NCBI GenBank assembly: GCA_022771805.1
Contig: JALELM010000002.1
Span: 62,001-126,000 of the forward strand
Direction of reading: 5' to 3'
Source: Veillonellaceae bacterium
GTDB taxonomy: Bacteria; Bacillota; Negativicutes; Veillonellales; Negativicoccaceae
Length of the DNA stretch: 64,000 nucleotides
The notes under the pieces are model-generated. The model was not told the DNA's origin. It made no database searches and was given only the letters and a program-made list of their open reading frames with translations. The translations under genes and the position numbers were made by a program. Below, piece by piece: positions 34,910 through 42,588 of this stretch; within the stretch, counting starts at the first letter, position 1, and every line of letters begins with the position of its first letter.

Positions 34910-34984
34910 ATTTGTCCGCATACGGTAAGAATCCGAACGCCGCTCTGCATGCGCCCGGAAATTCCCGCAAGCATGTATACCGAC

Positions 34985-35009
34985 AAAAAACCGAGCCGCA
35001 TGGGCTCGG
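34985..35009 (-). terminator. Terminator of the tRNA operon
   Basis: Minus strand CCGAGCC, 5-base loop, GGCTCGG then T6, 9 bases after the last tRNA. Confidence 0.85.
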
Positions 35010-35017
35010 ATAGTTTC

Positions 35018-35102
35018 TGGTGCGGTTGGAGAGACTCGAACTCTCACGGATTGCTCCACTGCCGCCTGAAGACAGCGCGTCTGCCAGTTCCGCCACAACC
35101 GC
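35018..35102 (-). tRNA. tRNA-Leu (anticodon CAG)
   Basis: 85 bases with the long variable arm of leucine tRNAs. Acceptor GCGGTTG pairs with CAACCGC, discriminator A, CCA encoded. Anticodon loop TTCAGGC. Confidence 0.95.
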
Positions 35103-35124
35103 GTGTTGTGAAACGATATGAAAA

Positions 35125-35211
35125 TGGTGCGGCTGGTGAGACTTGAACTCACACGGAGTAAACTCCACTACCCCCTCAAGATAGCGCGTCTGCCGATTCC
35201 GCCACAGCCGC
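35125..35211 (-). tRNA. tRNA-Leu (anticodon GAG)
   Basis: 87 bases, long variable arm, acceptor GCGGCTG with CAGCCGC, CCA encoded, anticodon loop TTGAGGG. Confidence 0.95.
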
Positions 35212-35228
35212 AAGCTGTGTGTACCGAA

Positions 35229-35304
<76 letters not shown>

Positions 35305-35316
35305 GGGATATAAAAA

Positions 35317-35392
35317 TGGCGACCCGGATCGGATTTGAACCGACGATCTCCGCCGTGACAGGGCGGCATGTTAACCGCTACACTACCGGGCC
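35317..35392 (-). tRNA. tRNA-Asp (anticodon GTC)
   Basis: 76 bases, acceptor GGCCCGG with CCGGGTC, discriminator G, CCA encoded, anticodon loop CTGTCAC. Confidence 0.95.
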
Positions 35393-35400
35393 GCAATTTG

Positions 35401-35476
<76 letters not shown>

Positions 35477-35481
35477 GTAAA

Positions 35482-35556
35482 TGGTGACCCGTGGGGGATT
35501 CGAACCCCCGATACCGCCGTGAAAGGGCGGTGTCTTAACCGCTTGACCAACGGGCC
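35482..35556 (-). tRNA. tRNA-Glu (anticodon TTC)
   Basis: 75 bases, acceptor GGCCCGT with ACGGGTC, CCA encoded, anticodon loop CTTTCAC on stem CCGCC/GGCGG. Directly abuts tRNA-Asn. Confidence 0.95.
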
Positions 35557-35632
35557 TGGCTCCCTGAGTAGGACTCGAACCTACGACCGATCGGTTAACA
35601 GCCGATTGCTCTACCTGCTGAGCTATCAGGGA
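35557..35632 (-). tRNA. tRNA-Asn (anticodon GTT)
   Basis: 76 bases, acceptor TCCCTGA with TCAGGGA, discriminator G, CCA encoded, anticodon loop CTGTTAA. First tRNA of the operon. Confidence 0.95.
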
Positions 35633-35636
35633 ATAT

Positions 35637-35675
35637 AACAAGGCTTATTATAGCCTTGTTTCCGAAAAAAAGCAA
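35637..35675 (-). promoter_or_regulatory. tRNA operon promoter with inverted repeat around the -10 box
   Basis: Minus strand TTGCTT (35670-35675), a 17-bp spacer and TATAAT (35647-35652). Perfect 8-bp arms AACAAGGC (35653-35660 read on the minus strand) and GCCTTGTT (35637-35644) flank the -10 box. It may be an operator, or the weak terminator of the preceding small gene doubling as promoter. Confidence 0.65.
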
Positions 35676-35693
35676 GTGCTTTACAAAATCCGT

Positions 35694-36188
35694 TCACGGT
35701 GCCGCCGGCGGCAAGACCGCTACGGCTCGGTATGCTTGCCGCATCAGTTCCGTTTCGCTGAACGCCGTCTCGCTTTCTTTGCTAAACGTGAAATCCCGAA
35801 TCGCCAATCGGCCGTCGGCCTGCAATTCTCCGACCAATGTCTTCTCCGCGCCGTCCCCGTCGCCTTGCGGCGGCAAATACAACTTGTCTCCGCTCAGCAA
35901 CAGCGGCAATGCTTCCGCCGGTACCAACTGCGGAGCCGGGTCGGCGTAGGCCAAGCCGTAACGACTCATTGCGGCAAACTCCGTTGCGCTTAAACGCTTC
36001 AGCGGCAAAATACTCATCCGGCACACATAACGCCGTCCCGCCGTATCGACACCGACCGCCTGCCAAGTACCGTACCAACGAGCCGCCTGCGTTTCCATAT
36101 GCAGCAAGTAATACCGCCAACCGCCCCACAGCAGGAGCGACAACATCGTCACCGCCAGCAAGACCCGCTGCTTCCTGCGGTTCGTCAT
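35694..36188 (-). CDS. Unknown membrane-anchored protein
   Basis: A 164-residue protein not recognised. One N-terminal transmembrane helix (about residues 8-28, VLLAVTMLSLLLWGGWRYYL) is followed by an outside domain with GTWQAVGVDTAGRRYVCRMS and an acidic tail region. The start overlaps the stop of the small gene before it as ATGA, so it belongs to the purL transcription unit. The beta-rich outside domain looks like a small secreted or anchored fold of unknown role. Confidence 0.6.
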   Translation of the reverse strand: MTNRRKQRVLLAVTMLSLLLWGGWRYYLLHMETQAARWYGTWQAVGVDTAGRRYVCRMSILPLKRLSATEFAAMSRYGLAYADPAPQLVPAEALPLLLSGDKLYLPPQGDGDGAEKTLVGELQADGRLAIRDFTFSKESETAFSETELMRQAYRAVAVLPPAAP

Positions 36189-36397
36189 CCGAAGAGTCTC
36201 CGCTTCAGCTGTTTCCAGTACAAGCCCAGTGCCGTCAACAGCGGCGCCAGAATCGGCAGCACATTCATCAGGTAATTACTGAAGTTGGCAATATGCGCCT
36301 CGTACATCCCCAACAGGCAAAACGGACAGGCGAGTACGGAGCTGCTCACCGCCCAGCAGCTCAGCGTACACGCCGAAATTTTAGCAAATCGTTGCAT
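36185..36397 (-). CDS. Unknown small membrane protein with CPFC motif
   Basis: A 70-residue protein with two predicted transmembrane helices (about 8-30 and 43-60). It carries a CPFC pair at the end of the first helix (SSSVLACPFCLLGMY) and a basic C-terminus. The start at 36397 lies 7 bases after the purL stop with GTGAGG upstream; the longer frame would overlap purL. It is coupled to the next gene by ATGA. A metal- or redox-active CxxC is possible but unproven. Confidence 0.55.
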   Translation of the reverse strand: MQRFAKISACTLSCWAVSSSVLACPFCLLGMYEAHIANFSNYLMNVLPILAPLLTALGLYWKQLKRRLFG

Positions 36398-36404
36398 ACA
36401 TGCC

Positions 36405-39400
36405 TCACTTTGCGAAGTAATCCACTCCGGCTTCAAAAATACGTTGTTCCTTCGATCCCGCGATGTTCTTTGTGAGATAGCGCCCGACTCGCTCGCTATG
36501 ACCCATCTTGCCGAAAACACGGCCGTCCGGGCTCGTAATGCCTTCAATCGCGGCAATCGACCCGTTCGGGTTTACCTCCGCTTCACCGCTCGGCAAACCG
36601 TTCGCATCGACATATTGTGTGGCGATCTGACCGCGCGCTGCCAATTCCCGCACCGTTTCCGGCGAGGCGTGGAAACGCCCTTCCCCGTGACTGCAGGGAA
36701 TGCGATGCAGATCTCCCGCCTCGGTGTAACGCAGCCAGGGCGAAAGCGTCGAGGTGACCCGCGTGGTCACGTAACGCGAAATATGACGACCGATCGTATT
36801 GTAAGTCAATGTCGGCGAATCCGGCTGTTGGGCGCGAATCTCACCATAGGGCACCAAGCCCAATTTTATCAATGCTTGGAAGCCGTTACAGATCCCGATA
36901 ATCAGGCCGTCTCTCTCCCGCAGGAGCTCATGTACCGCTTCCTGCAGGTATTCATTCCGAAACAGCGCAGCGATGAACTTACCCGAGCCTTCCGGCTCGT
37001 CGCCGGCCGAAAAGCCGCCCGGGAAAGCGATAATCTGCGCCTCGGCAATCGCCCGGCGCAATTCCTGTACCGACTCGGCCAGTTCCGCCGCCGTCCGGTT
37101 TCGCAACACCAGCGGTTGCGCCTCGCCGCCGGCCAAGCGAAACGCACGCGCCGTATCTTCCTCACAGTTGGTCCCCGGCATGGTAGGAATCACAATGCGC
37201 GGGCGCACCCGTTCCGTACGAATATACGGAGCGCGCTGCGTGTACAGAGGAATATCCGGCTTCGGTGCCGCTTCGTTTGCTTCCGGCGGGAAAATTTCCG
37301 CCAGCGGCGCCTCCCACCAAGCGCGCAAGGTAGCCAGCTCAAAACGTTCGCCCTCACAAACGATCGCCGTGCCGCCCGTCGTGCCGATGCGACGCACACC
37401 GGGCATCTCCTGCCAGGCTGCGGCCGTCGCTTCGTCCGTCGCGACCAACCAAGCCGCCGGGCGCGGCGCAAACAGTTCCGTCGCCGTCAGGTCATCAGCC
37501 AACACGGCTCCGATTCCGTTGCCGAAAGCCGCTTTGGCACAGGCTGCCGCCAAGCCGCCGGCTTCCAATGCGCTCAGCGCCTGAATCTTTCCGGCGACAA
37601 TCGCCCGGTGCAACGCTGTCGCCTGTGTGCGGAACATCTCCCAGTTCGGCATCGCCGCTGCATCGCGTTCCGTCTCCACCAGCAGCAGCACAGCCTCGGC
37701 TTCTTTCCATTCCGGGCTGACAATCTGCGCCGCATCGCCCCAAGTGACGGCAAAAGAAACCAGTGTCGGCGGGACATGCAAGTCCAGGAAAGTGCCGCTC
37801 ATGGAGTCCTTTCCGCCGATCGCACCGACACCCGTCTCCAGCTGTGCCGTCAATGCGCCGAGCAACGCCGCCGTCGGCTTACCCCAAGCCTGCGGCGAGG
37901 TCAATTTTTCAAAATACTCCTGCAAGGTCAGGTACGCTTGCGCCGGATTGCCGCCAAGCGCCACCAGCTTGGCAAGCGAACCGAGCACGGCATACACGCC
38001 CCCGTGGAACGGGCTCCAGCTCGCCAAGTGCGGATCGAAGCCGTGCGTCATGATGCTCGCGGTCGTCGTTTCACTGTCCGGCACGGGTATTTTCGCTGCC
38101 ATCCCCGCTACCGGCGTACACATCGTATTGCCGCCGTAGGGCATGAGCACCGTACCGGCTCCGACGGTTCCGTCAAAACGTTCCCCGAGACCGCGCTGCG
38201 AAGCCACCGCCAAATCGCCGAGGCAATCCTGCCAGGCGTCGGCCTGCGTTTGCACTTCCTTCGCTGCGAAGAAATCCAGCGCTTCCGGTGCTTCGATAAC
38301 CGCCGCAGCCTCCCGGTCGGCGCCGTTGGTCGCCAGGAAGTTGCGGGCAATGTCGACGATCACCTCGCCCTGCCAATGCATCACCAAACGCGGCTCCGCC
38401 GTCACTTCGGCAATCACGGTCGCTTCCAGATTTTCCTCCGCCGCATGGGCGATGAAGGTCGCCGCGTCCGCCGCCGCCAACACGACCGCCATCCGCTCCT
38501 GCGATTCGGAAATGGCCAGCTCCGTCCCGTCAAGACCGGCATATTTCTTCGGCACCGCGTCTAAATTGATTTTCAAGCCGTCGGCCAGTTCCCCCACCGC
38601 AACCGCAACACCGCCGGCACCGAAATCATTGCAGCGGCGGATCAGGCGCGACACTTCCGGACGCCGGAAAAGCCGTTGCAATTTCCGTTCCGTCGGGGCA
38701 TTCCCTTTTTGTACTTCCGCTCCTGCCGTCAACAGCGAGCTTTCGTCATGTTCTTTCGAGGATCCCGTCGCGCCGCCGCAACCGTCGCGACCGGTACGTC
38801 CGCCGACCAATACAACCGCATCGCCCGGCGCGGGGACTTCCCTCCGTACCTGATCGGCGCGCACCGCACCGACCACCGCACCGATTTCCATGCGTTTAGC
38901 GATATACCCCGGATGATAATACTCTTTTACTTCCCCGGTCGCCAGACCGATCTGGTTCCCGTAGGAGCTGTAACCCGCCGCCGCCTGTGTCGTGATAACC
39001 CGTTGCGGCAATTTCCCCGGCAAGGTTTCCGCCAATGATTGCCGCGGATCGCCGCTCCCCGTCACGCGCATCGCCTGGTACACATACGCCCGACCGCTCA
39101 GCGGATCGCGAATGCAGCCGCCCAAACAAGTCGCCGCGCCGCCGAACGGCTCGATTTCCGTCGGATGGTTATGTGTTTCGTTCTTGAACAGCAGCAGCCA
39201 TTCTTCCGTACCGTGTTCCGTTTCCACCGGGATACGAATGGTGCAGGCATTGATTTCTTCCGATTCGTCCAACTCTTGCAGGAGTCCCTGCGTTTTGAGG
39301 TAGCGCGCTCCGAAGGTCGCCAAATCCATCAATGTTTCCGGGCGGGGTCGGTCGGCAAACAGCGGCTCCCGCAAGGTGCGGTAGCGGGTGTACGCCTCCC

Positions 39401-40136
39401 GAATCGGCTCGGCATAGCGCCCTTCTTCGATCCGAACCTCCCGCAATGCCGTCGCGAATGTCGTATGGCGGCAATGGTCCGACCAATACGTATCCAATAC
39501 GCGCATTTCCGTCAAGGTCGGATCCCGCCGCTCGGTCGTGCGAAAATACTCCTGCACACAGGCCAAATCCGCCGGCTCCATCGCCAAACCGTACGATGCC
39601 GTCTTTTCCGTAAGCTCCGCCGCATCCCAGGTAATGAACCCGGTCAATACCGGCACCCGTTCCGGTTGCGGCAAATCCGGCAGCAGTGATGTCGGCAATT
39701 CCCGCTGCGCTTCCCGCGCTTCAATCGGATTGATGACATACTCTTTTAAGCGAGTTTTTTCCGCTTCGCTCAAGGTTCCGTCTACCGCATATACGGTTGC
39801 GTAAGCTACGCGCCCCTCTGTCGTCGGATCCAGCAACTGCAGACATTGCATTGCGGAGTCGGCCCGCTGATCGTATTGACCGGGCAGAAGTTCCGTTGCG
39901 AATACATAATCGCCCGTCGGTTCATCTTCCGTGCAGATATCCAGCGGCGGCTCGGCAAAAATCGTCGGCAACGAGCGTTCCCACAAGGCGTCGTCGACAT
40001 GTTTCGCCGTGTACCGATGCCACACCCGCACCGCCCGCAAGCCCGTCAGATCCAACTGCTCCCGCCACTCACGCAACAGACGCGGCGCTTCCACCGCGAC
40101 TTCTTCACGCTTGGTGACATATATCCGTTTAATCAT
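36405..40136 (-). CDS. purL: Phosphoribosylformylglycinamidine synthase, long single-chain form
   Basis: A 1,243-residue enzyme of purine synthesis converting FGAR, glutamine and ATP to FGAM. This is the fused large form, as in Proteobacteria and some Firmicutes, rather than separate PurS, PurL and PurQ. Linker and FGAM synthetase halves show DTYWSDHCRHTTF, FKNETHNHPTEIEPFGGAAT and GGRTGRDGCGGATGSS. The C-terminal glutaminase starts near residue 970 (RIVIPTMPGTNCEEDTARAF). It has the nucleophile cysteine in LIIGICNGFQALIKLGL and the histidine-containing IPCSHGEGRF. First gene of a unit with two small membrane-protein genes. Ribosome site GGAGG. Confidence 0.96.
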   Translation of the reverse strand: MIKRIYVTKREEVAVEAPRLLREWREQLDLTGLRAVRVWHRYTAKHVDDALWERSLPTIFAEPPLDICTEDEPTGDYVFATELLPGQYDQRADSAMQCLQLLDPTTEGRVAYATVYAVDGTLSEAEKTRLKEYVINPIEAREAQRELPTSLLPDLPQPERVPVLTGFITWDAAELTEKTASYGLAMEPADLACVQEYFRTTERRDPTLTEMRVLDTYWSDHCRHTTFATALREVRIEEGRYAEPIREAYTRYRTLREPLFADRPRPETLMDLATFGARYLKTQGLLQELDESEEINACTIRIPVETEHGTEEWLLLFKNETHNHPTEIEPFGGAATCLGGCIRDPLSGRAYVYQAMRVTGSGDPRQSLAETLPGKLPQRVITTQAAAGYSSYGNQIGLATGEVKEYYHPGYIAKRMEIGAVVGAVRADQVRREVPAPGDAVVLVGGRTGRDGCGGATGSSKEHDESSLLTAGAEVQKGNAPTERKLQRLFRRPEVSRLIRRCNDFGAGGVAVAVGELADGLKINLDAVPKKYAGLDGTELAISESQERMAVVLAAADAATFIAHAAEENLEATVIAEVTAEPRLVMHWQGEVIVDIARNFLATNGADREAAAVIEAPEALDFFAAKEVQTQADAWQDCLGDLAVASQRGLGERFDGTVGAGTVLMPYGGNTMCTPVAGMAAKIPVPDSETTTASIMTHGFDPHLASWSPFHGGVYAVLGSLAKLVALGGNPAQAYLTLQEYFEKLTSPQAWGKPTAALLGALTAQLETGVGAIGGKDSMSGTFLDLHVPPTLVSFAVTWGDAAQIVSPEWKEAEAVLLLVETERDAAAMPNWEMFRTQATALHRAIVAGKIQALSALEAGGLAAACAKAAFGNGIGAVLADDLTATELFAPRPAAWLVATDEATAAAWQEMPGVRRIGTTGGTAIVCEGERFELATLRAWWEAPLAEIFPPEANEAAPKPDIPLYTQRAPYIRTERVRPRIVIPTMPGTNCEEDTARAFRLAGGEAQPLVLRNRTAAELAESVQELRRAIAEAQIIAFPGGFSAGDEPEGSGKFIAALFRNEYLQEAVHELLRERDGLIIGICNGFQALIKLGLVPYGEIRAQQPDSPTLTYNTIGRHISRYVTTRVTSTLSPWLRYTEAGDLHRIPCSHGEGRFHASPETVRELAARGQIATQYVDANGLPSGEAEVNPNGSIAAIEGITSPDGRVFGKMGHSERVGRYLTKNIAGSKEQRIFEAGVDYFAK

Positions 40137-40296
40137 GCTTCCTCCTTGACCATAACCGATTCCCTGTACCTGTATTTTAACATGCCATGTCGGGAATTAC
40201 TATGCAAAGGCGGCACCGTAGCACCGAACGGCTTCCGTAATTCGTTACAATTTTCGGTTATTCCAATATTTCGCTCTTGAAAATTTGTTCCTCATG

Positions 40297-40322
40297 AAAA
40301 AAGCATCCGTGTAACGGATGCT
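40297..40322 (-). terminator. Terminator of the addBA/ABC unit
   Basis: Minus strand AGCATCCGT, TAC loop, ACGGATGCT followed by T6, starting 2 bases after the stop codon of the gene at 40325. Confidence 0.85.
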
Positions 40323-40324
40323 TT

Positions 40325-40963
40325 CTACGCATTCTCTTCTTCGTCGACAACCGTTGCGGGTACCGGCGACTCCGCCGGTCGCGGCAAACGGATGCGTCGC
40401 AGACCGCTGCCCCGGTACACGGCGAGTTGTGCTGGCAAGATCTCCCAATAGCCCGTTTCCCGTATCCGCCACGGATTACGGCGGCGCTTCGGCCGGCGCC
40501 AAGCGGATCGCCCCGCCCGACGCAGACGCGCCAGGCGATACGGCAGGACAACACGCCCCCATTGCGCCTGCTCCCAGACAAACTGTTCCGTTATCGGCTC
40601 CATTTGCTGACGATGCCGATGGTCGAAGGCGGCGCACACCAACCCGTTCGGGCGATAGTGCAGGGTTGCAACCGTCCACGGAGCGCGCCCCGCATTGTCA
40701 TCAATCCACGCCTTCCAGACTCTCTTGGCCGCCGCGGCGCAAGCATCCATTTCCGCCCACATATCTTCGGCCGCCTTGCCGCGCTCGACCAGATCCGTCC
40801 AGTACAGAATTCCCGCACCGCAGCGCGGGCGATAATAAAAATAATGCAGCGGCTCCGGACCCCAAATGCTCCGCCAAAATATGTCCGTCCACGGTTCCCC
40901 GATCAGCGTTGTCAGGCTCTCTTGCAGAGAAGCATACGCACTTGTCAAATTGTCGCTTATCAT
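40325..40963 (-). CDS. Unknown protein, possibly YezG/DUF600-like
   Basis: A 212-residue soluble protein. The first 150 residues recall the YezG/DUF600 family (toxin-immunity type). An N-terminal helical start with EPWTDIFWR precedes YFYYRPRCGAGILYW. A late APWTVATLHYRPNGLVCAAF and QFVWEQAQWGRV follow. The match is by eye and weak. A very Arg/Trp-rich stretch follows (about 150-180), then an acidic tail. The start is coupled to the permease stop by ATGA, so it is made with the ABC transporter. No toxin gene is visible nearby. Confidence 0.45.
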   Translation of the reverse strand: MISDNLTSAYASLQESLTTLIGEPWTDIFWRSIWGPEPLHYFYYRPRCGAGILYWTDLVERGKAAEDMWAEMDACAAAAKRVWKAWIDDNAGRAPWTVATLHYRPNGLVCAAFDHRHRQQMEPITEQFVWEQAQWGRVVLPYRLARLRRAGRSAWRRPKRRRNPWRIRETGYWEILPAQLAVYRGSGLRRIRLPRPAESPVPATVVDEEENA

Positions 40964-41766
40964 GCATTTTTCTCCTTACGCCGCCAAGGCATCGCATAAT
41001 ACTCCGCCCGAGTGAGCAACCACTGAATCAACACTCCCGCCAGAGAAAGTAAGGCTACACAGGCTAAAAGCGGCGCCGTAAGCATCAGGCCGCCGTATTG
41101 CAAAATCAGGGCGCCGAGTCCCGTATCGGCAGCCAGCATTTCCGCTGCGATCAGCAAGATCAGCGCCGTACCGCAACCGAGCCGCAAACCGGTAAAAATC
41201 GCCGGCAGGATCGCCGGCCACAAGACTTCCCGGATCAGCCGCCCGCGTGAAGTCGGATACACCGCCGCCACCTCATAATACTGGCGCGGCACCTGCGCAA
41301 GCGCCGCCAATGTGTTCAAGGCCAAAGGGAAAAAGACTCCCAAGCCGATGATGACATACTTCGGCAGTTCACCGATGCCGAGCCAGAGTACAAGCAACGG
41401 CAGTAACGCGATCTTCGGCATGGGATAGAACACATGTACGCCGCTCAATAAAAATTTCCTCCCTGTCGGCGAAAGCCCCAAGGCCAGTGCCGGCACCAAC
41501 GCACAGAATGTTCCGACCGCCACGCCGACCAGCCAGCGGCCGCCGCTTGCAAGCAATGCCGCCGGCAAGGTTCCGTCAAACAGCAGGCGCTGCAGTTCCG
41601 CCAGGATGATCGTCGGCGCCGGCAAGTACAGTGCCGGTATCGAGCCGACACGCACGGCTGCTTCCCAACCCAGCAGCAGGATCAGCCAAGCCGCCCAAAT
41701 CAGGACGGATCGCTCCCGACCGTGAAGCCGCTGCAAACGATTCGGGATCGGTATCTTCTCACGCAT
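40960..41766 (-). CDS. ABC importer permease, SsuC/TauC-like
   Basis: A 268-residue inner-membrane permease with about six helices. The nitrate/sulfonate/taurine-type features are LPAPTIILAELQRLL near the N-terminus, ALGLSPTGRKFLLSGVHVFY, PMPKIALLPLLVLWLGIGEL and an EAA-like loop PAILPAIFTGLRLGCGTALI. It overlaps the ATPase gene end by 8 bases. No binding protein gene is adjacent, so it must be encoded elsewhere. Thiamine-precursor or riboflavin-type importers of this family are alternatives. Confidence 0.85.
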   Translation of the reverse strand: MREKIPIPNRLQRLHGRERSVLIWAAWLILLLGWEAAVRVGSIPALYLPAPTIILAELQRLLFDGTLPAALLASGGRWLVGVAVGTFCALVPALALGLSPTGRKFLLSGVHVFYPMPKIALLPLLVLWLGIGELPKYVIIGLGVFFPLALNTLAALAQVPRQYYEVAAVYPTSRGRLIREVLWPAILPAIFTGLRLGCGTALILLIAAEMLAADTGLGALILQYGGLMLTAPLLACVALLSLAGVLIQWLLTRAEYYAMPWRRKEKNA

Positions 41767-42541
41767 GCCGTCCTCCTTCGCTCAGTACTTCCCGCACGTC
41801 ATCCTTGATGAGTTCCCAAATTTCTTCTTCATACGCGGCCAGACGCTCCTGCCGTGCGGGCGCTCGTCGCTCCGCCCGCGGGATCGCCACGGTGACGCGC
41901 CGTAAAATTCGGCCGGGTCGGCGCGAAAACACCCAGACGGTATCCGCCAAGCGAACCGCTTCACCGATATTATGAGTGACATACATGGTCGCGGGTCGCA
42001 ACGCCTCCCAATAACGCGCCAGTTCTTCTTCCAACAGCCGCCGCGTCTGTGCATCCAACGCGGAAAACGGCTCATCCATCAACAACAGTTCCGGCTCCGT
42101 CGCCCACGCCCGCGCAATTCCCGCTCGTTGCCGCATGCCGCCGGACAGCGCTTGCGGATAATGGTCGGCGAAATCCGTCAATTGCATCAGCGCCAACTGC
42201 TCCTCCACTCGCTCCCGTATCGCCGCGGCTCCCAAGCCGCTCTCGCGGATCCCGAAAGCGATATTATCCCGCACGCTCAGCCACGGGAACAGAGCCGCAT
42301 CCTGAAAGACCATCGCCGTCCGCGGAACGCGCTCCGCGCCTCGCCAAAAGACCTCTCCGCTTGTCGGCCGGGTCAATCCCGCCGCAATATGCAGCAAGGT
42401 CGACTTACCGCAACCGGACGGCCCCAGCAGCGCAACGAATTCACCCGGAGCGACCCGTTCCGTCACATCGACCAATGCGACGGTCTCCCGTCCGGCCGCG
42501 TCATAATATGTCTTTCCGATATGTTCCAAACAAAACTCCAT
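41759..42541 (-). CDS. ABC importer ATPase, SsuB/TauB-like
   Basis: A 260-residue ATPase: Walker A GPSGCGKSTLLHIAAGLTRP, Q-loop MVFQDAALFPWLSV (the FPWL sequence is typical of the SsuB/TauB group), signature LSGGMRQRAGIARA, Walker B LLMDEPFSALDAQT, H-loop VTHNIGEAV. Energises the permease encoded just downstream. The second of two close ATGs (42541) is better spaced from AGGA; the first is at 42547. It follows addA by 47 bases. Confidence 0.9.
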   Translation of the reverse strand: MEFCLEHIGKTYYDAAGRETVALVDVTERVAPGEFVALLGPSGCGKSTLLHIAAGLTRPTSGEVFWRGAERVPRTAMVFQDAALFPWLSVRDNIAFGIRESGLGAAAIRERVEEQLALMQLTDFADHYPQALSGGMRQRAGIARAWATEPELLLMDEPFSALDAQTRRLLEEELARYWEALRPATMYVTHNIGEAVRLADTVWVFSRRPGRILRRVTVAIPRAERRAPARQERLAAYEEEIWELIKDDVREVLSEGGRHA

Positions 42542-42588
42542 CGTCATTTCCGTCCTGCCGTCTTTTCTTTATTATACTTCATCGCACG

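Noticed and set aside
36285-38564. 759-residue plus-strand frame
   Set aside because: Antisense shadow of purL; Arg/His-rich with no ribosome site or family resemblance.
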